This document shows, in pieces, positions 54,041-64,000 of a stretch of 64,000 nucleotides of DNA. Position numbers and translations under genes: made by a program. The notes beneath the pieces are model-generated. The model did no database searches, was not told the DNA's origin, and was given only the letters and a program-made list of their open reading frames with translations. The DNA comes from Streptomyces sp. LBL (GTDB lineage Bacteria; Actinomycetota; Actinomycetes; Streptomycetales; Streptomycetaceae): contig NZ_JARXYX010000037.1 in NCBI RefSeq assembly GCF_029893585.1, forward strand, positions 42,848-106,847, in the 5' to 3' direction. Every line of letters starts with the position of its first letter. Position 1 is the stretch's first letter.

Positions 54041-56144
54041 GGAATGCCTCCCCTTGTTCGTACGACTCCGCCGACGCATCTTCCGAAGAGCTCGCCGGCG
54101 CATTCTCCACCCCGGTGTCCGGGCGGCTCGCGGTCCCACCTCGCGGCCCCTCACCGGAGGCCGTCTCCTCCTGCGATCGCGTCCCCGAAGGCGGCCGGGA
54201 CACCACGCGGGCGCCGTTGCCGGGCAGCGCCGTCGGGTCGGCCGTGGGCGCCAGAGTGGCCGGACGCGGCGCGATCGGGTCCCGCGACGCCGTCTGGTCA
54301 CTCGCCGACTGGGCGGGCACGGTGGCCGTCTTCTCGCCGCCCCCACGCGGCAGACCGGCCTCGTTGAGGCCGCGATTGCGGCGCGAGTCTCTGGGTTCCA
54401 GCGGTATCGGGGAGCCCCGAAGCGGCTCGTCCGCGGTGCGCGGCATCGTCAGCCGGAACTGCGAGCCGCCGCCCGGCTCGCCCCACGCCTGCAGCCAGCC
54501 GCCGTGCAGGCGCGCGTCCTCCAGGGCGATCGACAGCCCGAGGCCCGTACCGCCGGTGGTACGCGCGCGTGCCGGGTCGGCCCGCCAGAAGCGGCTGAAG
54601 ACGCGGGTCGCCTCGCCGGGCTTGAGACCGACGCCGTAGTCCCGCACCGCGACCGCGACCGCCCCGCCCGCCGCCGCGAGCTTGACGACGACGTCCTTGC
54701 CCTCGCCGTGCTCCACGGCGTTGACGACGAGGTTCCGCAGCACCCGCTCCACGCGCCGGGCGTCCGCCTCCGCAACCACTGGCTGCTGGTCGCCGACGAC
54801 CCGGATGGTCGTCCCCTTGCGCTCGGCGAGCGGCGCGGCCCCGCTGACGACTCGCCTGACGACCTCCCTGAGGTCGATGGGTTCGGCCTCCAGCGCCGCC
54901 GCGCCCGCGTCGAAGCGGCTGATCTCCAGCAGGTCCGCCAGCAGCGACTCGAACCGGTCCAGCTGGTCGGCGAGGAGTTCCGCCGACCGCGCGGTCACCG
55001 GGTCGAAGTCCTCGCGCGCCTCGTGAATGACGTCGGCGGCCATCCGTACGGTCGTCAGCGGCGTCCGCAACTCGTGCGACACATCCGACACGAACCGCCG
55101 CTGCATCCGCGACAGATCCTCCAGTTGCTGGATCTTCAGCTGAAGGCTCTGCGCCATCTTGTTGAAGGCCTCACCGAGCCGCGCGATGTCGTCCTCTCCG
55201 GTGACCTTCATCCGCTCCTGCAGCCGCCCGGCGGACAACCGCTCCGCGATCCCGGCCGCCATCCGCACCGGAGTGACGACCTGCCGCACGACGAGCCAGG
55301 CGATGGCGCCGAGGAGGACGACGACGAAGAGACCGGCCGTCGCCAGGGTCCCCTTGACCAGGCTGAGCGACTTCTCCTCCTGGGTCAGCGGGAAGAGGTA
55401 GTACAGCTGGTACGGGTCACCGTTCGGGTCGTTGACCTGCTTGCCGATGACGAGCGCCGGCTGGGAGTCCTTGCCGGACGTGTTGTCGTAGGTGATCCGC
55501 GTGTAGCTCTGGGCCGCGACCGCATTGCTGTCGACGCGCGCACGCAGGTCCTCGGGCACGCTGGCTGCCCAGTCGACGTCACCGGAGGCGCGCGGTCCGC
55601 GCCCGCCGCCGCTGTCGTCGCCGACGGCAGGGAGCGTCACCACGTCGAAGGCGCCCTGACCGCCGCTCGAGAGCGACTCCACCAGGTCACTCATCCACTG
55701 GATGACGTTCTGCTCGGTACGGCCGTCCACCGGAGCGCCGTCGTCGCCGGTCCCGGCGGCCGCCTCGTCGGACTTCTGCTTGGCCACCGCGAAGCCGCCG
55801 GTGGCCTGGCTCTGCGAGGCCTTGACCTTGGCGTCCAGCAGCCCGTTGCGCACCTGTCCGATGACGACGAAGCCGAGCAGCAGGACGACGCCCAGCGACA
55901 TCAGCAGGGTCGTGGCGACGACCTTGAGCTGGATGTTGCGCCGCCACAGCCGCATGACCGGCAGCAGCGGCCGGCGCACCCAGCGCATGAACAGACGCAG
56001 GACCGGGCTGCCCTGGACTCCGCCCTGCAGTAACCCGCCCTCGAGGAAACGCCCCCACCGGGAGCCTGACGTCTTCCGGTTGACAGGCCGCTCCGCCTGA
56101 ACCCCGGTCCGCCCGGGCGACGAAGCGGCACTGTCTTCGGACAT
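54030..56144 (-). CDS. mtrB: MtrB sensor histidine kinase
   Basis: 704 residues from 56144 (MSEDSAASSPGR). First membrane helix about 74-96, extracytoplasmic sensor region about 97-270, second helix about 275-295 (LFVVVLLGAIAWLVV), HAMP, then the H-box RRFVSDVSHELRTPLTTVR with phospho-acceptor His357. ATP-binding motifs DYGVGLKPGEATRVFSRFWR and GGTGLGLSIA. A Pro/Ser/Glu-rich C-terminal tail of about 100 residues is longer than in mycobacteria. Starts 1 bp after mtrA ends. MtrAB couples envelope state, osmostress and development. Confidence 0.95.
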   Translation of the reverse strand: MSEDSAASSPGRTGVQAERPVNRKTSGSRWGRFLEGGLLQGGVQGSPVLRLFMRWVRRPLLPVMRLWRRNIQLKVVATTLLMSLGVVLLLGFVVIGQVRNGLLDAKVKASQSQATGGFAVAKQKSDEAAAGTGDDGAPVDGRTEQNVIQWMSDLVESLSSGGQGAFDVVTLPAVGDDSGGGRGPRASGDVDWAASVPEDLRARVDSNAVAAQSYTRITYDNTSGKDSQPALVIGKQVNDPNGDPYQLYYLFPLTQEEKSLSLVKGTLATAGLFVVVLLGAIAWLVVRQVVTPVRMAAGIAERLSAGRLQERMKVTGEDDIARLGEAFNKMAQSLQLKIQQLEDLSRMQRRFVSDVSHELRTPLTTVRMAADVIHEAREDFDPVTARSAELLADQLDRFESLLADLLEISRFDAGAAALEAEPIDLREVVRRVVSGAAPLAERKGTTIRVVGDQQPVVAEADARRVERVLRNLVVNAVEHGEGKDVVVKLAAAGGAVAVAVRDYGVGLKPGEATRVFSRFWRADPARARTTGGTGLGLSIALEDARLHGGWLQAWGEPGGGSQFRLTMPRTADEPLRGSPIPLEPRDSRRNRGLNEAGLPRGGGEKTATVPAQSASDQTASRDPIAPRPATLAPTADPTALPGNGARVVSRPPSGTRSQEETASGEGPRGGTASRPDTGVENAPASSSEDASAESYEQGEAFRGR

Positions 56145-56145
56145 G

Positions 56146-56823
56146 TCAGCTGGGTCCTGCCTTGTATCCCACACCGCGGACGGTCACCACGATCTCCGGC
56201 CGCTCCGGGTCCTTCTCGACCTTGGAGCGCAGCCGCTGCACATGCACGTTCACCAGCCGGGTGTCCGCCGCGTGCCGGTAGCCCCACACCTGCTCGAGCA
56301 GCACCTCACGGGTGAACACCTGCCACGGCTTGCGGGCCAGCGCGACCAGCAGATCGAACTCCAGCGGCGTCAGCGCGATCGACTGCCCGTCCCGCTTCAC
56401 GGAGTGACCGGCCACGTCGATGACCAGATCGCCGATGGCGAGCTGCTCGGGCGCCGGCTCCTCGGACCTCCTGAGCCGCGCCCGGATCCGGGCCACCAGC
56501 TCCTTCGGCTTGAACGGCTTCACGATGTAGTCATCGGCACCCGACTCCAGGCCCACGACGACGTCGACGGTGTCGCTCTTGGCCGTGAGCATCACGATCG
56601 GCACCCCGGACTCCGCCCTGATCAGGCGGCACACCTCGATACCGTCCCGGCCCGGCAGCATCAGATCGAGCAGCACGAGATCGGGCTTGGACTCACGGAA
56701 AGCGGCCAGCGCCTTGTCGCCGTCGGCTACGAAAAACGGCTCAAAACCTTCACCACGCAACACAATGCCGAGCATCTCGGCCAGTGCGGTGTCGTCATCG
56801 ACGACAAGGACTCGTCCCTTCAT
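56146..56823 (-). CDS. mtrA: MtrA response regulator (OmpR family)
   Basis: 225 residues from ATG 56823 (MKGRVLVVDDDTALAEMLGI); ATGs at 56832 and 56835 add MMAF and are possible. Phospho-acceptor Asp53 (VLLDLMLPGRDG), Lys in IVKPFKPKEL, then the winged-helix domain ending VTVRGVGYKAGPS. MtrA is an abundant actinobacterial regulator of cell-wall and developmental genes. The mtnA stop is 20 bp upstream, so the mtrA promoter must lie within mtnA or mtrA is read from it. Confidence 0.96.
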   Translation of the reverse strand: MKGRVLVVDDDTALAEMLGIVLRGEGFEPFFVADGDKALAAFRESKPDLVLLDLMLPGRDGIEVCRLIRAESGVPIVMLTAKSDTVDVVVGLESGADDYIVKPFKPKELVARIRARLRRSEEPAPEQLAIGDLVIDVAGHSVKRDGQSIALTPLEFDLLVALARKPWQVFTREVLLEQVWGYRHAADTRLVNVHVQRLRSKVEKDPERPEIVVTVRGVGYKAGPS

Positions 56824-56843
56824 GAATGCCATCATCCCATTAA

Positions 56844-57983
56844 CTAAATCGTTACCTGGCGTGACCTGTCACACACCTCTGCAAGCGCCTCAGCCGTCAC
56901 GGGAGACACGGCGCCCTCTTCGGTGACTATCGCCGTCACCAGCTCAGGAGGCGTCACATCGAACGCCGGGTTGTACGCCTGGGTCCCCAGGGGTGCCACC
57001 GGAATCCCGCCTCCCGCTCCCGTCACCGTCACCTGCGGTGACGTGATCTCGGTCACCTCGAACCCGGGGCGTTGCTCGACCTCGATGGCCGCCCCGTCCG
57101 GTGTGTCCGGATCCACCGTCGTCACCGGTGCCACCACGATGAACGGCACATGGTGGTACCGCGCGAGCACCGCGAGCGGATAGCTCCCCACCTTGTTCGC
57201 CACCGAACCGTCGGCCGCGATGCGGTCCGCCCCGATGAGCACCGCGTCCACCTCCCCGGCCGCGAACAGCGAGCCCGCCGCGCTGTCGGTCAGCAAGGTG
57301 TACGCCATACCGCGGCGAGCCGCCTCGTACGCCGTCAGGCGAGCACCTTGCAGCAACGGACGCGTTTCGTCCACCCACAGGCGCCTCAGCCGCCCCGCCC
57401 GATGCGCCGCCAGCGCCACCGCGAACGCCGTCCCCTCGCCACCCGACACGAGCGATCCCGTGTTGCAGTGGGTGAGGATCCGGTGCCCGCCGCCGGGCAG
57501 CAACTCATCCAACAGCGCCAGCCCCCGCTCGGCCATCCGGGCGCTGGCCTCGGCGTCCTCCCGGTGCAGCGTGCGCGCCGCGGTCAGCGCCGCCTCGGCG
57601 GCCTGCCGGGCATCACCGCCCTTGCCGAGTTCGGCCCGGTACGCGGAATGCGCCCTGCGCACCCCGACGGCCAGATTCACCGCGGTGGGACGCGCCCCCG
57701 CCAGCGCGGCCGCGGCGTCCTCCACGTCGAACCCTCGCGCGGCGGCGAGCGCGACGCCGTACGCCCCCGCGATACCGAGCAGCGGCGCCCCGCGCACGGC
57801 GAGCGAACGGATCGCCTCCACCAGCGCGGACGCGTCCGTACAGACGAACTCGACCTCCTCGGTCGGCAGCCTCGTCTGGTCGAGAAGTACCAGTACGGGA
57901 CCTTCGGGGGGCTCTTCCCAGCGGATCGCCGGAATCTCGGTCGCTCTGCTGTCCTCGGCGGGTTGCGCGTGCTGATCAGCCAT
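56844..57983 (-). CDS. mtnA: S-methyl-5-thioribose-1-phosphate isomerase
   Basis: 379 residues from 57983 (MADQHAQPAEDSRATEIPAI). Active-site Cys in ILTHCNTGSLVSGGEGTA and Asp in LIGADRIAADGSVANKVGSY; the early SLAVRGAPLLGIAGAYGVAL loop binds the substrate. It converts methylthioribose-1-phosphate to methylthioribulose-1-phosphate in the methionine salvage pathway. First gene of the minus-strand run leading to mtrA, although its function is unrelated; the same order occurs in other streptomycetes as I remember. Confidence 0.95.
   Translation of the reverse strand: MADQHAQPAEDSRATEIPAIRWEEPPEGPVLVLLDQTRLPTEEVEFVCTDASALVEAIRSLAVRGAPLLGIAGAYGVALAAARGFDVEDAAAALAGARPTAVNLAVGVRRAHSAYRAELGKGGDARQAAEAALTAARTLHREDAEASARMAERGLALLDELLPGGGHRILTHCNTGSLVSGGEGTAFAVALAAHRAGRLRRLWVDETRPLLQGARLTAYEAARRGMAYTLLTDSAAGSLFAAGEVDAVLIGADRIAADGSVANKVGSYPLAVLARYHHVPFIVVAPVTTVDPDTPDGAAIEVEQRPGFEVTEITSPQVTVTGAGGGIPVAPLGTQAYNPAFDVTPPELVTAIVTEEGAVSPVTAEALAEVCDRSRQVTI
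56850..56872 (-). promoter_or_regulatory. Candidate MtrA box at the end of mtnA
   Basis: On the minus strand GTGACAGGTCACGCCAGGTA followed by ACG gives repeated GT(G/C/A)AC cores: GTGAC, GTCAC and GTAAC, 5-12 bp apart. They lie 27-49 bp upstream of mtrA, inside the last codons of mtnA. Similar repeated GTAAC/GTCAC cores are reported for MtrA sites. Confidence 0.4.
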
Positions 57984-58123
57984 GTGATCAGTCTGCCCCT
58001 TATCCGGCGGACAATCGAAGGTGCCCAGCCCATACCGCGGCTGGTCACTCGGTGACCACCCCATGGCACGATGGCTGCCAACCTGCCGCCGCGACCGCGG
58101 ACGGGCACCGTGAAGGAGCGACG

Positions 58124-59482
58124 ATGAACGACACTCCGGGCTGGGCGTCGCCCGGATCCGCCCCGTCGGACGGGCAGCGGCCAGGTGCGTCCGGGCCCAC
58201 CGAGCCCGTCGACCGCCCCGGACCCGCGGAGCAGCCGGGAGCGGAGCAGCCGGAGTCGGACCCGCAGCGCCCCGGCTCGCAGTGGTCCAAGGAACAGCCG
58301 CCTCGGGGCCAGTGGTCCGCGCCCACCGGCCCCGAGGCCCCCGGCCAGGCCCCGCCACCCCCGGCGCCCGGTCCCGGCTGGGGCACCCCGCCCCCGCCGG
58401 CCCCCGGTGGTCCCGGCGGCTTCGGCCCGCTCGCCGGACAGAGCGGATACGGCGGCTGGGGAGGCGGCCACCCCGGTTACGGAGGCTGGGGCGGCCCGCC
58501 GCCCGCGGCCAAGCCCGGGGTGATCCCGCTGCGCCCCCTCGGCGTCGGTGAGATCCTCGACGGCGCGGTCTCCACCATGCGCACCTACTGGCGCACGGTC
58601 CTGGGTATCTCCCTGACCGTCGCCGTCCTCACGGAGATCGTCGTCATCCTGCTTCAGGGCCTGGTCCTGAACGACACCGCCGGCACCGAGGCCCTCAACG
58701 ACCCGAGCGCAACGTTCGACGAACTGACCCGCGCCATGGGCGAAGCCATGCTCGGCTCCGGCGTCGTCTTCCTGATCACGCTGATCGGCACGGTCGCCGC
58801 GACCGCGCTGCTCACCACCGTCACCAGCCGCGCGGTGCTCGGCAAGTCGGTCACCCTCAGCGAGGCCTGGCGCGACGCGCGCCCGCAGGTGCTGAAGCTG
58901 TCCGGCCTGATCATTCTGCTGCCGCTCATCGCCCTCGGCATCGTCTTCGTGGGCACGGTACCCGGCATCCTCCTGGCCGTCTCGGGCCAGACCAAGGGGG
59001 GAGGCGTGGCACTCGCCGTCCTCGGCGGCTTGGGCGCCGGCGTCGTCGCCCTGTGGCTGATGGTCCGCTTCTCCCTGGCCTCGCCCGCACTGATGCTGGA
59101 GAAGCAGAGCATCACCAAGTCGATGAGCCGCTCGACGAAGCTCGTCAGCGGCTCCTGGTGGCGGATCTTCGGCATTCAGCTGCTCGCGGGAGTCATCGCG
59201 AACATCATCGCGGCGATCGTGGTCCTTCCCTTCACCTTCCTCGCCGCCGCACTCAGCGGAGACGGCATCGGCAGCTTCCTCAACGGCACCGGCGACCTCG
59301 GCTGGACCTTCCTCGTCGTCAGCGGCATCGGCTCGGTGATCGGCTCCATGATCACGTTCCCGATCACGGCGGGCGTCGCCGTGCTCCTCTACGTCGACCA
59401 GCGCATCCGGCGCGAGGCCCTCGACCTCGAACTGGCCCGCGCCGCCGGTGTCCAGGGCTACGGCGCCACTCCCGGGAGCTGA
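58124..59482 (+). CDS. Multi-pass membrane protein with Pro/Gly-rich N-terminus
   Basis: 452 residues from ATG 58124, with gaaggag at a good distance. Residues 1-130 are Pro/Gly/Ser-rich and cytoplasmic (GYGGWGGGHPGYGGWGG). The remaining part has five to six membrane segments and the conserved entry VIPLRPLGVGEILDGAVSTM seen in the DUF7544/DUF7847-like family and in glycerophosphodiester phosphodiesterase membrane domains. No catalytic domain. First gene of a tightly coupled five-gene operon running to 63836; spacing to the next gene is 4 bp. Confidence 0.87.
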   Translation: MNDTPGWASPGSAPSDGQRPGASGPTEPVDRPGPAEQPGAEQPESDPQRPGSQWSKEQPPRGQWSAPTGPEAPGQAPPPPAPGPGWGTPPPPAPGGPGGFGPLAGQSGYGGWGGGHPGYGGWGGPPPAAKPGVIPLRPLGVGEILDGAVSTMRTYWRTVLGISLTVAVLTEIVVILLQGLVLNDTAGTEALNDPSATFDELTRAMGEAMLGSGVVFLITLIGTVAATALLTTVTSRAVLGKSVTLSEAWRDARPQVLKLSGLIILLPLIALGIVFVGTVPGILLAVSGQTKGGGVALAVLGGLGAGVVALWLMVRFSLASPALMLEKQSITKSMSRSTKLVSGSWWRIFGIQLLAGVIANIIAAIVVLPFTFLAAALSGDGIGSFLNGTGDLGWTFLVVSGIGSVIGSMITFPITAGVAVLLYVDQRIRREALDLELARAAGVQGYGATPGS

Positions 59483-59486
59483 TGCG

Positions 59487-60338
59487 GTGAACCTGGCGGG
59501 GGGAGTTCTCACAGCGGTTCCGACACTGCCGCACCCGGTCGGCCCAGCCGTACGACTCGTGCTGCGCGCCGCCGGCACATCCGTACAGGCCGTGCTGCGC
59601 GCCGCAGACCCATCCGTGCGGGCTGTGCTGCGTGCCGCCGACACGGCGTCCGTCCTGTCGCTGACACGCTCCGCCGACGCACCACCGCTGACGACCTCAC
59701 GCGACCCCGCGCGGGAGGCAGCCCGGCGCGAACTGTCCAAGCGGATGTACCACGAGAACGATCCCGGCCTCTTCCAGCGCGCCCTGAACGCGTTCTGGGA
59801 CTGGGTCGGCAAGCTGTTCGACGCCGCCTCGTCCGCGGCTCCCGGAGGGCCGCTCGGCCTGGTCGTCGTCATCGTGGCCGTCCTCGCGGTCCTGGGGGCC
59901 CTGTGGTGGCGCCTGGGCACCCCACGCCGCCAACCCACCTCCGCCGCCGCCCTGTTCGACGACCGCCCCCGCAGCGCCGCCGAACACCGGTCCGCCGCCG
60001 AGGCACACGCGGCCCAGGGCCACTGGAACCAGGCCGTCCAGGAACGCATGCGGGCCATCGTCCGCTCTCTGGAGGAACGCGCCCTCCTCGACGTCCGCCC
60101 CGGCCGCACCGCCGACGAGGCAGCCGTGGAGGCCGGCCGCGCCCTGCCTTCCAGGGCAGACGGGCTGCGCACCGCCGCCCGGGACTTCGACGACGTGACA
60201 TACGGCGGCCGAAGGGCGAGCGAGCAGTCGTACCACCGCATCGCCGAACTCGACCGCGACCTGGAGCGCACCAAGCCGCAGCTCGCGAGCAGCAGCCACA
60301 GCGCGGCCCACAACGCCCGCCAGGGAGCCGCCGAATGA
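59487..60338 (+). CDS. DUF4129 domain membrane protein
   Basis: 283 residues from GTG 59487, after cgggag. A hydrophobic N-terminus and a membrane helix at about 122-142 (LGLVVVIVAVLAVLGALWW) are followed by a cytoplasmic DUF4129 domain: AEAHAAQGHWNQAVQERMRA, then LDVRPGRTADEAAVEAG and DFDDVTYGGR. This domain accompanies MoxR-DUF58 genes and transglutaminase-like proteins in many actinobacteria. Its stop overlaps the next start (ATGA). Confidence 0.88.
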   Translation: MNLAGGVLTAVPTLPHPVGPAVRLVLRAAGTSVQAVLRAADPSVRAVLRAADTASVLSLTRSADAPPLTTSRDPAREAARRELSKRMYHENDPGLFQRALNAFWDWVGKLFDAASSAAPGGPLGLVVVIVAVLAVLGALWWRLGTPRRQPTSAAALFDDRPRSAAEHRSAAEAHAAQGHWNQAVQERMRAIVRSLEERALLDVRPGRTADEAAVEAGRALPSRADGLRTAARDFDDVTYGGRRASEQSYHRIAELDRDLERTKPQLASSSHSAAHNARQGAAE

Positions 60339-61533
60339 CCGCCGAGGCCACGCTCTCGTCCACCTCGGCCTCGCCCACCGCCCGCCAGGTGTGGCCCCGC
60401 GCGCGGGGCGTGGTCCTCGCGCTCGTGCTCCTCCTGGTGGGAGCCGTCACTATCGCGGCCATCCGCTCCGACGCCCGCCACGGCAGCCTCGACCCGCGCT
60501 CCGCCGACCGTTACGGCAGCCGAGCCGTGGCCGAACTCCTCGCCGACCGCGGCATCTCCACCCGCGTGGTCACGACTCTGGCCGAGGCGCGCGCCGCGGC
60601 CGGCCCGGACACCACCCTGCTGGTCGCCGTCCCCGATCTGCTGACCGAGCAGCAGCAGAGCCAACTGCACTCCGCGACCAACGCCTCCGGGGGCCGCACT
60701 CTCTTCGTCGCACCGGGCAGTTGGTCCGTCGAACGACTCGCCCCCGGCGTCGTCGCCGGCCCCGCCACCAGCCTCGACTCGACACTCGCCCCCGCCTGCG
60801 CCCTGCCCGCCGCTCGGCGCGCGGGCTCGGCGGACACCGGCGGAGTCCGCTACACCGTCACCCGACCGGGTGCGGACAAGTGCTATCCCAGCGAGCGCCT
60901 GGCCACCCTGGTGCGCCTCCCGGACCCATCCGGGGACGGCGACACCGTCGTAGTCGGCGCGCCCGACATCCTCTACAACGACACCCTCGACGAGCAGGGC
61001 AACGCATCGCTCGCCCTCCAACTCCTCGGCTCCCGCCCCCATCTGGTCTGGTACCTCCCCTCGCTCTCCGACACCTCCGCCGCCGACCCGGACGACGAAA
61101 AGGACTTCTTCGACCTGCTCCCCTCGGGTTGGCTCTGGGGCACGCTGCAGCTCTTCATCGCCGCGGCCCTCACCGCCCTCTGGCGGGCACGCCGGCTCGG
61201 CCCCCTCGTGCCCGAAAAACTCCCCGTGGCGATCCGCGCCTCCGAAACCGTCGAAGGCCGCGCCCGCCTCTACCGCAAGGCGAACGCCCGCGACCGCGCG
61301 GCCGCCGCTCTTCGCTCCACCACCCGCACCCGACTCGCCCCCCTCGTAGGCGTCCCCGTGGCCCAGGCGCACGCGCCCGAGGCCCTGCTGCCCGCCCTGT
61401 CCGCCCACCCCCACAGCCATGGGGACGGACAGGCCGTGCACGCTCTCCTCTTCGGGCCGCCGCCCAGCGACGACACGGCCCTCATCGCCCTCGCCGACCA
61501 ACTCGACGCCCTCGAAAGAGAGGTACGCCGTCC

Positions 61534-61537
<4 letters not shown>
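60335..61537 (+). CDS. DUF4350 domain membrane protein
   Basis: 400 residues from ATG 60335. First membrane helix about 25-45 (GVVLALVLLLVGAVTIAAI). Extracytoplasmic DUF4350 domain: RSADRYGSRAVAELLADRGI then TLLVAVPDLLTEQQ, a GATase-like fold of unknown role. A second helix near 265-285 (WLWGTLQLFIAAALTALW) is followed by a cytoplasmic tail. Overlaps both neighbours by 4 bp, so it belongs to one translational unit. Confidence 0.88.
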
Positions 61538-62525
<988 letters not shown>

Positions 62526-62526
<1 letters not shown>

Positions 62527-63836
62527 TGGCACTCACCGGACGCGCCGCCCTCCTCGCGGCCCTGGGTTCTCTCCCCGTCGGCTTCTGGGACCCCAGCTGG
62601 GCGGGCATCCTCGCCGTGAACGCGCCCCTGGCCGTCGCCTGCGCCTGCGACTTCGCGCTGGCCGCCCCCGTACGCCGCCTCGCCCTGACCCGCTCCGGCG
62701 ACACCTCCGCCCGCCTGGGCGAGGCAGCCGACGTCACTCTCACGGTCACCAACCCGTCCCGCCGGCCGCTCCGCGCCCACCTGCGCGACGCCTGGCCCCC
62801 CAGCAGCTGGCTGCCCGGCACAGAGGTGGCGGCCTCCCGCCACCGTCTGACGGTGCCCGCAGGCGAACGCCGCCGCGTCACCACTCGCCTACGGCCGACC
62901 CGCCGCGGCGACCGCCAGACGGACCGGATCACGATCCGCTCCTACGGCCCCCTCGGCCTCTTCTCCCGCCAGGGCACCCACAAAGTTCCTTGGACGGTAC
63001 GCGTCCTGCCCCCCTTCACCAGCCGCAAGCACCTGCCCTCCAAGCTGGCCCGCCTGCGCGAACTCGACGGCCGCACCAGCGTCCTGACGCGCGGCGAGGG
63101 CACGGAGTTCGACAGCCTGCGGGAGTACGTCCCCGGGGACGACACCCGCTCCATCGACTGGCGTGCCACCGCCCGCCAGACCACGGTGGCCGTACGCACG
63201 TGGCGCCCCGAACGCGACCGCCACATCCTCCTGGTCCTCGACACCGGACGCACCTCCGCAGGCCGTGTGGGCGACGCCCCGCGCCTCGACGCCTCTATGG
63301 ACGCGGCCCTCCTCCTGGCCGCCCTCGCCTCCCGCGCCGGCGACCGCGTCGACCTGCTCGCGTACGACCGTCGGGTACGCGCCCTCGTCCAGGGCCGCTC
63401 GGCAGGCGACGTCCTCCCGTCGCTGGTCAACGCGATGGCCAGCCTCGAACCCGAACTCGTGGAGACGGACGCCCGAGGTCTCGCGGCGACGGCACTCAGG
63501 TCGGCCCCGCGCCGCTCCCTGATCGTGTTGCTCACAGCCCTCGACACCGCGCCGGTCGAAGAGGGCCTCCTGCCCGTCCTCCCCCAGCTCACCAAGCGCC
63601 ACACGATCCTGCTGGCATCGGTCGCCGACCCGCACATCGCCCGCATGGCGACAGCACGTGGAAACACCGAGGCGGTCTATGAGGCCGCAGCCGCCGCGCA
63701 AGCCCAAACTGAGCGCTACCGCACCGCGGCACAACTCCGCCGACACGGTGTGACGGTCGTCGACGCCACCCCTGACGATCTGGCTCCGGCACTGGCGGAT
63801 GCGTATCTGGCGCTGAAGACAGCAGGACGCCTGTAA
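62526..63836 (+). CDS. DUF58 domain protein (MoxR partner)
   Basis: 436 residues. Two short hydrophobic segments near the N-terminus anchor it (about 5-50). The conserved DUF58 core is EFDSLREYVPGDDTRSIDWRA then TARQTTVAVRTWRPERDR. After it comes a VWA-like region with LLVLDTGRTSAG and LDASMDAALLLAALASRAGDR, keeping a D-x-G-x-(S/T)-like start of a MIDAS site. Last gene of the membrane protein-DUF4129-DUF4350-MoxR-DUF58 operon, just before an rRNA operon in the opposite orientation. Confidence 0.92.
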
Positions 63837-63910
63837 AAATACTGGGACTGGGGTGGGCTGGAGCTCGGGCATGTACCTCCCCCCAATACCCCTTGATATC
63901 CCCTGAACGC

Positions 63911-63944
63911 AGGAAACCCCGCACCAACCGGTGCGGGGTTTCCT
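63911..63944 (-). terminator. rRNA operon terminator
   Basis: A 14-bp stem (aggaaaccccgcac/gtgcggggtttcct) with a caaccg loop, 10 bp downstream of the 5S rRNA 3' end on the minus strand. Confidence 0.85.
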
Positions 63945-63954
63945 TCAAAAATTG

Positions 63955-64000
63955 TTCGGCGGCGTCCTACTCTCCCACAGGGTCCCCCCTGCAGTACCAT
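63955..64000 (-). rRNA. rrf: 5S ribosomal RNA, 3' end only
   Basis: Minus strand reads ATGGTACTGCAGGGGGGACC, CTGTGGGAGAGTAGGACG and CCGCCGAAC, the conserved 3' third of actinobacterial 5S rRNA. The rest, and presumably 23S and 16S genes, lie beyond the right edge. The exact 3' nucleotide is uncertain by one or two bases. Confidence 0.95.

Overview
The window is chromosomal DNA from a Streptomyces or very close actinomycete. It has high G+C, strong G/C third-position bias, frequent GTG starts and ATGA/TGATG translational coupling. Gene sets typical of the Streptomyces core are present: ssrA-smpB next to ftsEX, prfB with two Hanks-type kinases, secA with an Rv3235-family gene, and mtnA-mtrA-mtrB-lpqB-comF-hpf.

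Layout. (1) 1-6240: a sugar import and hydrolysis operon, made of the 3' part of a solute-binding protein, two permeases, a GH31 alpha-xylosidase and a LacI regulator. (2) 6263-12582: an alpha/beta hydrolase, tmRNA (ssrA), smpB, an S41 peptidase, ftsX and ftsE, then a small zinc-ribbon membrane protein and an LAETG sortase substrate. (3) 12914-21563: prfB, pkaB-like and pkaA-like kinases, and a divergent FHA/FtsK-like protein. (4) 22045-25679: a second ABC sugar importer whose first permease carries an extra extracytoplasmic domain. (5) 25680-34606: an envelope and stress region, with a chimeric glycosyltransferase remnant, ohr/ohrR, a GT-C membrane glycosyltransferase, galE, a DUF1707 protein, a TetR regulator and a TarGH-type ABC exporter. 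(6) 34811-39745: the giant NAD-dependent glutamate dehydrogenase. (7) 40395-48915: DJ-1/PfpI, HAD phosphatase, DUF6912, Rv3235-family, secA, GNAT, and a YcaQ-type DNA glycosylase. (8) 48934-57983 (minus): a NarL-type regulator, hpf, comF, lpqB, mtrB, mtrA and mtnA. (9) 58124-63836: a translationally coupled operon of membrane protein, DUF4129, DUF4350, MoxR ATPase and DUF58. (10) 63955-end: the 3' end of a 5S rRNA and its terminator, showing that an rRNA operon lies just beyond the right edge on the minus strand.

How the parts work together. tmRNA, SmpB and PrfB act in translation termination and rescue. FtsEX with a secreted S41 protease, MtrAB-LpqB, the LAETG protein, the TarGH-type exporter and galE concern the envelope and its remodelling. 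The two ABC importers have no ATPase gene, so both probably use a shared MsiK-type ATPase encoded elsewhere (inference from genus knowledge). The two kinases face a phosphothreonine-reading FHA protein, a plausible signalling module.

The intergenic DNA is rich in short tandem repeats: a (GCGGGCG)14 heptamer, a (GACT)n tetranucleotide tract, and several 17-48 bp degenerate arrays. Some proteins carry the same kind of expansion in frame, such as a collagen-like Gly-X-Y stretch and 5-, 8- and 14-residue repeats. The most unusual items are the chimeric remnant at 25939-26700, the domain inserted into the permease at 23446, the split phosphoribosyltransferase domain of ComF, the FHA protein with Arg in place of the Walker A Lys, and the three-copy operator-like array between the TetR gene and the exporter. 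I did not find a clear-cut new defence or mobile system, no CRISPR array and no insertion sequence.
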